Shown here piece by piece: positions 1-5,826 of a stretch of DNA of 6,065 nucleotides. The notes under the pieces were generated by a model. The model searched no databases, was not told the origin of the DNA, and saw only the letters and a program-made list of their open reading frames with translations. A program made the translations under genes and the position numbers. Source of the stretch: Candidatus Chloroheliales bacterium (lineage in GTDB: Bacteria > Chloroflexota > Chloroflexia > QHBQ01); contig QHBQ01000210.1 of assembly GCA_003243865.1 (NCBI GenBank), positions 1 through 6,065 on the forward strand, given 5' to 3'. Every line of letters starts with the position of its first letter. Position 1 is the stretch's first letter.

Positions 1-1262
1 CCCGGCCCCATCGTCGCCAGCCCGCCGGAGTTCGAGGCCAGCATCCCCCGCCGCAGCTTGACATCGCGGGCGTACCAGTCGGTAGAGGTGCCAGTGTCGG
101 CGCAGACAATGCAATTATCGGGCAGGCGGGCGGATAGCTCCCAAAACACCCGCTGGGGGTTGAGTGGCTTCGCCTCGTTCATCGCCCGCGCCTCGACCAC
201 CTCCCACCAGCCCTTTATCTCCTTCTCGATCCCTTCGCGCCAGCCCCGCTCCGTTTTACGCTCCAGCAGCGGTAGCAGCGCCCTGAGCGTCTCCGTGCTA
301 TCGCCGACCAGACCTACCTCCATCGGGTAGCGGATACTGAGCATCTTGCCATCTATGTCAATCTGCACCCCCCGCGCCTGGCCCGGCTTGGGCAGGAACT
401 CGGAATATGGGAAACTGCTGCCGATCATCAGCAGGGTATCGCAACCCATCATCATCTTCCAGCTTGGCTCCGTCCCCAACAGTCCGATTGAACCGGTGAC
501 GAACGGGAGGTCGTCGGGCAACACCGCTTTGCCGAGCAGCGCCTTCGCCACTCCCGCGCCGAGCAGGTCGGCCACCTTGATGACCTCATCCGCCGCACCC
601 TTCGCCCCCGCGCCGATTAGCATCGCCACCTTCTGTCCCGCGTTCAGCACATCTGCCGCCCGCTTGATGTCCGCATCCTGGGGGATAATGCGCGGTGACG
701 TATAGCCGAGGCCGGTGAAGATAGCGCCGTGTTCGCGCTTCGGCTGCGCCACCGCATCGAGGCGTTGCACGTCAATTGGCACAATCACGCAGGTAACCGT
801 GCGCTCTACCTGGGCGATACGCATCGCGCGGTCAACCAACTGGCGCATCTGCGCTGGCACCGAGACGATATGCACGTACTCGTGGGCCACATCCTTGAAC
901 AGCGAAACGAGGTCAACCTCCTGCTGGTAATCGCCACCAATCGCGGTGCGCGCCTGCTGCCCGATGATCGCCACCACCGGCTGGTGATCCAGCTTTGCAT
1001 CATACAGCCCGTTTAGCAGGTGGATCGCCCCCGGTCCCGAAGTAGCCAGACAGACACCGACTTCGCCGGTGAACTTGGCGTGGGCGCAGGCCATGAACGC
1101 GGCCATCTCCTCGTGACGCGCCTGCACGAACTTAACCTGGCAGCTTTCGCGGTTCAGCGCGCCCATGATACCGTTGATGCCGTCGCCGGGGTAGCCATAG
1201 ATGCGCTTCACTCCCCACTCGGAGAGCCGCTTGAGCATAAAATCGCTGACCGTCTCACTCAC
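1..1262 (-). CDS. Thiamine-diphosphate-dependent enzyme, pyruvate oxidase (PoxB/YdaP)-like, 3' end cut by the window
   Basis: The reverse strand is open for 420 codons from a GTG at 1262-1260 to the window edge. The N-terminal TPP domain is clear: GYPGDGING at residues 23-31, and RHEEMAA at 49-55, whose first Glu (E51) is the expected cofactor-activating glutamate. TSGPGAIHLLNGLYDAKLDH follows near residue 74, then GGDYQQEVDLVSLFKDV, typical of the YdaP-type oxidase group. A middle domain spans roughly 190-325 (IGAGAKGA near 217, VQIDID near 301). The C-terminal TPP domain begins near 380, but its GDG...N cofactor motif lies beyond the edge. Full family members have roughly 550-600 residues, so about 420 are present. 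The GTG is preferred because AGAAAGG lies 11 nt upstream (1280-1274), a stop is in frame at 1304-1302, and the encoded SETVSDFMLKRL start is family-like; ATG at 1238 would trim the domain. A cytosolic, perhaps membrane-associated, 2-keto-acid (pyruvate) oxidase or decarboxylase is likely. The substrate is inferred from family only; acetolactate synthase-like relatives are the alternative. Confidence 0.87.
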   Translation of the reverse strand, partial: MSETVSDFMLKRLSEWGVKRIYGYPGDGINGIMGALNRESCQVKFVQARHEEMAAFMACAHAKFTGEVGVCLATSGPGAIHLLNGLYDAKLDHQPVVAIIGQQARTAIGGDYQQEVDLVSLFKDVAHEYVHIVSVPAQMRQLVDRAMRIAQVERTVTCVIVPIDVQRLDAVAQPKREHGAIFTGLGYTSPRIIPQDADIKRAADVLNAGQKVAMLIGAGAKGAADEVIKVADLLGAGVAKALLGKAVLPDDLPFVTGSIGLLGTEPSWKMMMGCDTLLMIGSSFPYSEFLPKPGQARGVQIDIDGKMLSIRYPMEVGLVGDSTETLRALLPLLERKTERGWREGIEKEIKGWWEVVEARAMNEAKPLNPQRVFWELSARLPDNCIVCADTGTSTDWYARDVKLRRGMLASNSGGLATMGP

Positions 1263-1283
1263 CTTCGCGCCAACCTTTCTGCT

Positions 1284-1322
1284 GATTGTAGATCCTAGAT
1301 CCTAGATTGTAGATTGTAGATT
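1284..1322. repeat. Heptanucleotide tandem repeat, five full units plus a partial
   Basis: The units are GATTGTA (1284-1290), GATCCTA (1291-1297), GATCCTA (1298-1304), GATTGTA (1305-1311) and GATTGTA (1312-1318), then a broken GATT. Two unit variants differ at two bases, in the order A-B-B-A-A. The array is in the intergenic space just upstream of the leftward TPP-enzyme gene and is AT-richer than its surroundings. An in-frame stop for that gene (TAG on the minus strand, 1304-1302) falls inside it, so the array is not coding in that frame. Confidence 0.9.
1285..1313 (-). promoter_or_regulatory. Possible sigma-70-like promoter of the TPP-enzyme gene, inside the heptamer array
   Basis: On the minus strand TACAAT (1290-1285) matches the TATAAT consensus at five of six bases. 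TCTACA (1313-1308) lies exactly 17 nt upstream and matches TTGACA at four of six. Both boxes come from repeat units, so the match may be accidental. Transcription would begin near 1278, giving a leader of only about 16 nt and putting the putative AGAAAGG ribosome site (1280-1274) at the very 5' end of the RNA, which is awkward. TACAAT also occurs at 1311-1306 and 1318-1313, but without a good partner box. Confidence 0.25.
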
Positions 1323-1421
1323 ATGACGGTGGAGCAGCCCAGCTGCCAATGGCCGGGTAGCCAACGTTGTAGGCATGATTATTGCTGCTTGCAAGAGGCG
1401 TGCCGTGATTAGGGAACACTT

Positions 1422-1426
1422 GGAGG
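1422..1426 (+). promoter_or_regulatory. Shine-Dalgarno site fixing the start of the glucoamylase-like gene
   Basis: GGAGG lies 11 nt before ATG 1438 and 8 nt before the in-frame TTG at 1435. It lies inside the reading frame that would begin at ATG 1375, so the longer 466-residue version is less likely. A TTG start would add a single residue. Confidence 0.75.
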
Positions 1427-1437
1427 TTACTCGATTG

Positions 1438-2775
1438 ATGCACAGCCCTGAAGACAATGTGCGCCTGGACAAGCTGCAGCGCGATACCTTCCAGTATTTC
1501 GTACACGAGGCCAACCCAGCTAACGGGTTGGTGCCGGACAGCACCAAACAGGATACGGCGGCCAGTATCGCGGCGGTTGGTCTCGGCCTGACCGCTTATG
1601 CAATTGGGGCCGAGCGTGGCTTCGTGTCCCGCAACGCGGCGGTTGCCCGCGTGCTGACCACCCTGCAATTTTTCTGGCATGGCCCGCAAGGCCCAGATGA
1701 GGACGCGATCGGCTACCACGGCTTTTACTACCATTTCCTCGACATGGAGAGCGGGCGGCGGGCCTGGAAGTCGGAGATCTCGACCATCGACTCGGCCTAT
1801 TTGCTGGCGGGTGCGCTGACCGTCGCCGCTTATTTCGATCGCGACAATGCTGAAGAGCGCGAGATCCGTGAGTTGGCCGAAGGTCTCTACCGCCGCGCCG
1901 ACTGGCATTGGGCGCAGAACGGCGGGCTAGCGGTGAGCCACGGCTGGACCCCGCAGCGCGGCTTCATCCGCTATCGTTGGCAAGGCTACAGTGAGGCGCT
2001 CATCCTCTACGTGCTAGGACTGGCCTCGCCCACCTTCCCGCTGCCTGCGGAGAGCTATACCGCCTGGACCAAGACGTATAAGTGGAAGCGTCTCTATGGC
2101 TACGATCTGCTCTACGCCGCGCCGCTGTTCATCCATCAGCTATCGCACGTCTGGATTGACTTTCGCGGCATCCAGGACGCGCCGATGCGCGCCCATCACA
2201 GCGACTACTTTGCGAACAGCGGCTACGCCACCCACGTGCAGCAGCAGTATGCCATCCGCAACACCCGCGGCTTTCGTGGCTACGGCGAGTGGGTCTGGGG
2301 CATTACCGCCAGCGACGGCCCCGGTCCTGCCAGCCGCAAGGTAGATGGGCGAGCGCGGAAGTTTCGTGCCTACCTGGCGCGGGGCATCCCCAATGGCCCC
2401 GACGACGGCACGGTCGCGCCCTGGGCGGTGGTTGCCTCGCTGCCGTTCGCGCCGGAGATCGTGCTGCCGACCATTGCCTACCTGAACGAGCACTACCCCA
2501 GCATGAGCAGCAAGTACGGCTTCAAGTGCAGCTTCAATCCCACCTTCCCCGCCGACCATACCGGTGGCTGGACCTCCGAGGGCTATTACGGCCTCGACCA
2601 GGGGCCAATCGTGATGATGATTGAGAACTATCGTTCGGGCTGGCTCTGGGATTTGCTGCGCCGCTGTGAATGGCTGACCACCGGCCTGCGCCGGGCGGGG
2701 TTCAGCGGCGGCTGGTTGGATACCACCTGGAACGCCAGTAGCAGTTCCCCTCCCCCTTTGGGGGAGGCTGGGTGA
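1438..2775 (+). CDS. Glucoamylase-like glycoside hydrolase (PF10091/COG5368, GH144-type), putative beta-1,2-glucanase
   Basis: This 445-residue protein fills the expected length of the single-domain glucoamylase-like family, an (alpha/alpha)6 barrel. Recognisable blocks are LQRDTFQYF (13-21), GLVPDST (30-36), TAASIAAVGLGLTAYAIGAE (40-59), EISTIDSAYLLAGAL (113-127), YRWQGYSEALILYVLGLASP (179-198), PLFIHQLSHVWIDFRGIQD (229-247) and, near the C-terminus, YYGLDQGPIVMMIENYRSG. E186 in the WQGYSE motif and D118 are the best catalytic candidates by analogy with GH144, whose characterised members hydrolyse beta-1,2-glucan. PF10091 also covers the middle domain of cyclic beta-1,2-glucan synthases, so the database label glucoamylase should not be taken as starch activity. 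No signal peptide or membrane helix is visible, unlike many secreted GH144 enzymes, which suggests cytoplasmic action on imported oligosaccharides. A GH1 beta-glucosidase follows 82 bp downstream. The last residues (SSPPPLGEAG) are encoded by a palindromic repeat and look non-native. Family is confident; substrate is inferred. Confidence 0.88.
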   Translation: MHSPEDNVRLDKLQRDTFQYFVHEANPANGLVPDSTKQDTAASIAAVGLGLTAYAIGAERGFVSRNAAVARVLTTLQFFWHGPQGPDEDAIGYHGFYYHFLDMESGRRAWKSEISTIDSAYLLAGALTVAAYFDRDNAEEREIRELAEGLYRRADWHWAQNGGLAVSHGWTPQRGFIRYRWQGYSEALILYVLGLASPTFPLPAESYTAWTKTYKWKRLYGYDLLYAAPLFIHQLSHVWIDFRGIQDAPMRAHHSDYFANSGYATHVQQQYAIRNTRGFRGYGEWVWGITASDGPGPASRKVDGRARKFRAYLARGIPNGPDDGTVAPWAVVASLPFAPEIVLPTIAYLNEHYPSMSSKYGFKCSFNPTFPADHTGGWTSEGYYGLDQGPIVMMIENYRSGWLWDLLRRCEWLTTGLRRAGFSGGWLDTTWNASSSSPPPLGEAG

Positions 2776-2780
2776 GGGAG
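2747..2780. repeat. C-rich/G-rich palindromic intergenic-type repeat overlapping a stop codon
   Basis: CCTCCCCC (2749-2756), TTT, then GGGGGAGG (2760-2767) forms a perfect 8-bp stem with a 3-nt loop; two more C-G pairs form if CT at 2768-2769 is bulged. The trailing GGGTGAGGG contains the TGA stop of the upstream gene (2773-2775). Elements of this look are dispersed in many GC-rich genomes, and only one copy is in this window. A transcription-terminating role is possible, but no T-run follows the stem. Confidence 0.7.
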
Positions 2781-2847
2781 TACAGCCCCTCATTTGACTG
2801 CTACTTTTACCGCCGTTCCAGTATGCGACCGCTAACCGAAACTAACT

Positions 2848-2852
2848 GGAGG
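2848..2852 (+). promoter_or_regulatory. Shine-Dalgarno site supporting a TTG start for the beta-glucosidase
   Basis: GGAGG with a 5-nt spacer precedes TTG 2858. The resulting N-terminus reaches the conserved WGVATSAYQVEG block after only ten residues, as in other GH1 enzymes. Confidence 0.8.
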
Positions 2853-2857
2853 AAACC

Positions 2858-4192
2858 TTGTCTAAACAATTCGCTGACAACTTCAAGTGGGGAGTAGCCA
2901 CCTCCGCCTATCAGGTAGAGGGCGCAGTCCACGAGGATGGCAGGGGCGAGAGCATTTGGGATCGCTTCGCCAGCATCCCCGGCAAGATCAATGACGGATC
3001 CAGCGGCGCAATCGCCTGCGACCACTACCATCGCTGGGCGCAGGATCTCGACCTGATCGCCAGCCTGGGCCTCAACGCCTATCGCTTCTCGATCGCCTGG
3101 CCGCGCATCATTCCGCCGGGGCGCGGTGCGGTCAACGAGGCTGGGCTGGACTTCTACGATCGGCTGGTGGATGGCCTGCTGGGGCGCAACATCGCGCCGT
3201 GCGCCACCCTCTGCCACTGGGATCTGCCGCAGGCGCTGCAGGATGAGGGCGGCTGGGCCAACCGCGCCACCGTGGAGGCGTTCGTCGCCTACACCGACGC
3301 AGTTACCCGTCGCCTGGGCGATCGGGTGAAGTTGTGGATCACCCAGAACGAACCCTGGGTCGTCACGGTGAATGGTCACCTGCGCGGTCTGGATGCGCCC
3401 GGCCTGAGCGACCCCAATGTGGCCGCCCAAGTGAGCCACCACCTGCTGCTGTCGCACGGGCTGGCGGTGCCGATCATCCGCGCCAACAGCCGGGATGCTG
3501 ATGTCGGCATCACCCTCAACCTCACCCCCGCCTACCCCGCCAGCGATCGCGAGGCCGACCGCCTTGCTACGGCTCAGAACGATCTGTTTACCAACCGCTG
3601 GTTCCTCGACCCGCTGTTCGGGCGCGGCTACCCGCAGGGATTGTGGCAGAGCTTCGCCGCCGACCCACCCCAGGCGCAACCCGGCGACATGGAGACCATC
3701 GCCGTGCCGACCGACTTCCTGGGGGTCAACTACTACACTCGCAGTGTGGTGCGCCAGGGCGAAGACGGCCAGCCGCAGATCGTCCATGTCCCAGACGCAC
3801 TCTACACCGATACGGATTGGGAGGTATACCCCGCTGCGCTGACCGACCTGCTGCTGCGCCTGCACCGCGACTATGGGGCAAAGCAGCTGTACATCACCGA
3901 GAATGGCGCCGCCTTCGCCGACCAGCCCGACGCGAACGGCTACGTTGACGACGAGCCGCGCCGCGCCTACCTGGAAGCGCACCTCGCCGCCTGCAGCGCA
4001 GCCATCGCCCAGGGCGTGCCGCTAACGGGCTACTTCCTCTGGTCGCTGCTGGATAACTTCGAGTGGGGGAATGGCTATAGCAAGCGTTTCGGCATCACCT
4101 ACGTTGACTTCGTCACTCAGAAGCGCACGCTCAAGCAGAGCGGCAAGTGGTACCGCGAGTTCGTGCAGGCCAACTCACCGCTGCGGGTTTAG
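2858..4192 (+). CDS. Glycoside hydrolase family 1 beta-glucosidase
   Basis: This is a complete 444-residue GH1 (beta/alpha)8 enzyme, the normal bacterial length. It begins with the family N-terminal signature FKWGVATSAYQVEGA (9-23, Q19 binding the glycone). CHWDLP (119-124) supplies the glycone-binding His and Trp. The acid/base Glu is E165 in TQNEPW and the nucleophile is E348 in ITENGA. W395 with E402-W403 in the DNFEWGNGY segment completes the -1 subsite. All catalytic residues are present, so a retaining beta-glucosidase is expected; beta-galactosidase or fucosidase side activity is common in the family. The residue before the acid/base Asn is Gln, where Leu or Phe is usual. There is no signal peptide, so the enzyme is cytoplasmic. 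Start is TTG at 2858 with a strong ribosome site. Lying 82 bp after the glucoamylase-like gene on the same strand, it probably finishes the breakdown of its products to glucose. Confidence 0.95.
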   Translation: MSKQFADNFKWGVATSAYQVEGAVHEDGRGESIWDRFASIPGKINDGSSGAIACDHYHRWAQDLDLIASLGLNAYRFSIAWPRIIPPGRGAVNEAGLDFYDRLVDGLLGRNIAPCATLCHWDLPQALQDEGGWANRATVEAFVAYTDAVTRRLGDRVKLWITQNEPWVVTVNGHLRGLDAPGLSDPNVAAQVSHHLLLSHGLAVPIIRANSRDADVGITLNLTPAYPASDREADRLATAQNDLFTNRWFLDPLFGRGYPQGLWQSFAADPPQAQPGDMETIAVPTDFLGVNYYTRSVVRQGEDGQPQIVHVPDALYTDTDWEVYPAALTDLLLRLHRDYGAKQLYITENGAAFADQPDANGYVDDEPRRAYLEAHLAACSAAIAQGVPLTGYFLWSLLDNFEWGNGYSKRFGITYVDFVTQKRTLKQSGKWYREFVQANSPLRV

Positions 4193-4302
4193 GGGTTTGA
4201 TCAATCAGCTGCTCGTGGTTGGTCACGACCTACGCCGTGCGAGTTCGGCGGCGGGCGGGATAACGTTGGTATGCTCTCTGCTGTATAGATGCCCACAAGG
4301 TG

Positions 4303-4327
4303 AACTGCCGAGCGCAACCTCGGCGTT
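4303..4327 (+). other. Stem-loop 1 in the leader of the DUF2231 gene
   Basis: AAC-T-GCCGAG (4303-4312) pairs with CTCGGC-GTT (4319-4327). This gives nine base pairs with one bulged T at 4306 and a six-nt loop (CGCAAC). No T-run follows, so it is not a standard intrinsic terminator. Function unknown. Confidence 0.45.
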
Positions 4328-4335
4328 ATGGGTAT

Positions 4336-4357
4336 GGCTGACCGGAAACCGGCGGCC
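4336..4357 (+). other. Stem-loop 2 in the leader of the DUF2231 gene
   Basis: GGCTG-A-CCGG (4336-4345) pairs with CCGG-CGGCC (4349-4357) around an AAA loop. This gives nine pairs including one G-T wobble, with A4341 bulged. It ends 7 nt before the GAGG ribosome site at 4365-4368, close enough that folding could influence initiation. No T-run follows. Confidence 0.45.
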
Positions 4358-4375
4358 AGAAAGTGAGGTAAGCAC

Positions 4376-4894
4376 GTGGAAAGCAAGCTCAAGCTGCTGG
4401 GGCATCCCATCCACCCAATGCTGATCGTCCTGCCCCTGGGGCTGCTGGGGATGTCGGTCATCTTCGACATTATCTACCTGATTACCAACGACCCGGCCTG
4501 GACCTTTGTCGCCTTCTATATGATTGGCGCAGGGGTAATCGGCGGGCTGTTGGCCGCGATCTTCGGTCTGCTCGACTATCTGGCGATCCCAGCGGGTACG
4601 CGGGCCAAGAGCATCGGCATGATGCACGGCACTGGCAACCTGGTGGTGGTGATCCTCTTCGCGGTAAGCTGGTGGCTTCGCCTCGGTACGCCCGCCAATC
4701 CCGGCATTACGCCGATTATCCTCTCCATCGCTGGCGTGCTGATCTCCCTGGGTACTGCCTGGCTGGGCGGCGAGCTGGTTGACCGGATGCACGTAGGGGT
4801 GGACGAAGGCGGGCATCTCAATTCGCCCAGTTCGCTCAGTGGCCGCCCGGCCAGCGAGAGTGTGGCAGGCGCACCTGGCGTGGTGGCGAGGTAA
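4376..4894 (+). CDS. DUF2231 (PF09990) four-helix membrane protein
   Basis: This 172-residue protein carries the DUF2231 hallmark LLGHPIHPMLIVLPLGLL at residues 7-24. Four hydrophobic segments are evident at about 14-36, 43-66, 87-101 and 111-131. Conserved-looking polar residues at the membrane edges include H10, H13, D31, D67, H84 and the GGELVDRMHVGVD stretch after the last helix (131-143). The final 25 or so residues are Ser/Gly/Ala-rich and probably disordered. The start is GTG 4376, seven nt after GAGG (4365-4368), and the HPIHP motif sits at the usual distance from it. The family has no established function that I can name. The repeated membrane-edge histidines would suit metal or haem ligation, which is inference only. 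The gene lies 24 bp before the next membrane protein and probably shares its transcript. Confidence 0.88.
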   Translation: MESKLKLLGHPIHPMLIVLPLGLLGMSVIFDIIYLITNDPAWTFVAFYMIGAGVIGGLLAAIFGLLDYLAIPAGTRAKSIGMMHGTGNLVVVILFAVSWWLRLGTPANPGITPIILSIAGVLISLGTAWLGGELVDRMHVGVDEGGHLNSPSSLSGRPASESVAGAPGVVAR

Positions 4895-4918
4895 TCAGCG
4901 AGAACGGGGGTCGCCAAG

Positions 4919-5824
4919 GTGCAATCGCGAGCAAGGGTGGCAGCCAGGGCAGGCGCGGGCCTGGTCGGGAGTCTGGCGCTGGCCGCGTTGGCCTCGCGGC
5001 GGCGCAAACAACCGCCGCTGGCAACTGGGCTGACCCGGCTGAGTAGCATCGGCCTGCCCCGGCTGCTCCGCCTCGGCGTGACCATGAGCGTGCCGCCGCT
5101 GTGGGGCGAGATCGCCCTGCTGCACTTTCGCGGCAGCTTCCACAACCGCTTCATGTGGCTGCCAGTCGCGGGCTTGCCCGCCATCTTCCTCGGCGGCGCG
5201 GTCAGCGCCATCACCACTGATGAGCGCCGTTCGCGAATGATCTTCCGCCCCCTCGCCTGGACCATGGCGCTGGTCGGCACGGCAGGCACCTTCTTTCACC
5301 TGCGCGGCATGGCGCGACAGATGGGCGGCCTACGCAACTGGAAGTACAATGTCCTGACTGGCCCGCCCATTCCCGCGCCGCCGCAGGTGGCCCTCTTCGG
5401 GCTGATGGCGGCGCTGGCCTCCGCGCCACCCTCGCGGGGCGAAACCGCCCGCCTGCTGCGGCTTCTGAGTGTCGCCAACGCGGCCTCTTCGCTACTGCTG
5501 GCGGGTGAGGCGGGCTACAATCATTGGCTCGGTAACTACTTCAACAAGGTGATGTTCACCCCGGTCGTCCTCTGCCCGCTGCTCTCCACCGCCCAGCTTG
5601 CCAACCTCACTGGCCTGCACCCGATTCGCCCGCTGGTGACTTCGCTCTCGGCGGCGGCCACCGTTGCTGGCGTGGTTGGTTTCGGCTTTCATGTCAAGAA
5701 CATCAGCGGCAGGCCGGGTGGTTTTTCCTGGCAGAACTTCTTCTACGGCCCGCCGGTGGTCGCGCCGCTGCAACTGACCGCGCAAGGCGTGATTGGCCTG
5801 CTGGCGGCGGCCTTCGAGGAGTAG
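4919..5824 (+). CDS. Uncharacterised polytopic membrane protein with an internal duplication
   Basis: I do not recognise this 301-residue family. About eight hydrophobic segments are visible (roughly 45-66, 79-98, 110-128, 155-169, 179-200, 212-228, 239-258, 283-299), plus a positively charged, Ala-rich N-terminus (1-30). Residues 48-161 and 178-290 are homologous halves. RLLRL occurs at 48-52 and 178-182. E64/H69/G72/N76/M79/P82-V83 recur as E197/H202/G205/N209/M212/P215-V216. H127/G136-G137/W141/G148-P149-P150/A153-P154/Q156/G161 recur as H258/G267-G268/W271/G277-P278-P279/A282-P283/Q285/G290. Repeated histidines near helix ends suggest paired binding sites, perhaps for metal or haem; this is not proven. 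The start is GTG 4919 with a G-run (4906-4910) eight nt upstream; this weak site and the 24-bp gap from the DUF2231 gene suggest translation within one operon. A GTG start slightly off this position cannot be excluded, since the first 40 residues carry no motif. Confidence 0.82.
   Translation: MQSRARVAARAGAGLVGSLALAALASRRRKQPPLATGLTRLSSIGLPRLLRLGVTMSVPPLWGEIALLHFRGSFHNRFMWLPVAGLPAIFLGGAVSAITTDERRSRMIFRPLAWTMALVGTAGTFFHLRGMARQMGGLRNWKYNVLTGPPIPAPPQVALFGLMAALASAPPSRGETARLLRLLSVANAASSLLLAGEAGYNHWLGNYFNKVMFTPVVLCPLLSTAQLANLTGLHPIRPLVTSLSAAATVAGVVGFGFHVKNISGRPGGFSWQNFFYGPPVVAPLQLTAQGVIGLLAAAFEE
5816..5821 (+). promoter_or_regulatory. Ribosome-binding site of the enolase-superfamily gene, inside the preceding coding region
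   Basis: GAGGAG ends 5 nt before ATG 5827 and encodes part of the final Glu codons of the upstream membrane protein. Only two bases separate the TAG stop from the next ATG, so the two genes are very probably translationally coupled. Confidence 0.8.
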
Positions 5825-5826
5825 CA

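Noticed and set aside
58..1298. Several plus-strand open frames of 65-119 codons across the left end
   Set aside because: They are antisense shadows of the TPP-enzyme gene, whose reverse-strand translation is continuous and family-like; their Ser/Arg/Pro-rich products match nothing.
1375..1437. Extension of the glucoamylase-like protein to ATG 1375
   Set aside because: The clear GGAGG at 1422-1426 would be inside the coding region, and the extra 21 residues are neither a signal peptide nor part of the conserved domain.
2794..2827. TTGACT (2794-2799) with TATGCG (2822-2827) as a promoter for the beta-glucosidase
   Set aside because: The spacing is 22 nt and the downstream box is a poor match; no acceptable -10 exists at 16-18 nt.
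3543..3550. GCGATCGC octamer identical to the cyanobacterial HIP1 sequence
   Set aside because: It is a single copy in about 6 kb of GC-rich DNA and lies in coding sequence; HIP1-rich genomes would show several, so it does not support a cyanobacterial origin.
2807..3982. Long open frame of 391 codons on the minus strand, opposite the beta-glucosidase
   Set aside because: It lies almost wholly within a gene with every GH1 catalytic motif, has Val/Gly/Arg-rich composition expected from the antisense of GC-rich codons, and shows no recognisable domain.
4193..4230. Terminator after the beta-glucosidase (TTGATCAA palindrome and TCGTG...CACGA stem)
   Set aside because: Stems are only four to five base pairs and no T-run follows, so termination cannot be supported.
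4259..4290. TATAGA (4284-4289) as a -10 box for the DUF2231 gene
   Set aside because: No -35 element at 16-18 nt: TTGGTA is only 12 nt upstream and GATAAC is 19 nt away and poorly matched.
4576..5299. Minus-strand open frames across the DUF2231 and duplicated membrane protein genes
   Set aside because: They cross the boundary between two convincing plus-strand genes with ribosome sites, and their Arg/Pro/Ala-rich translations carry no motif.
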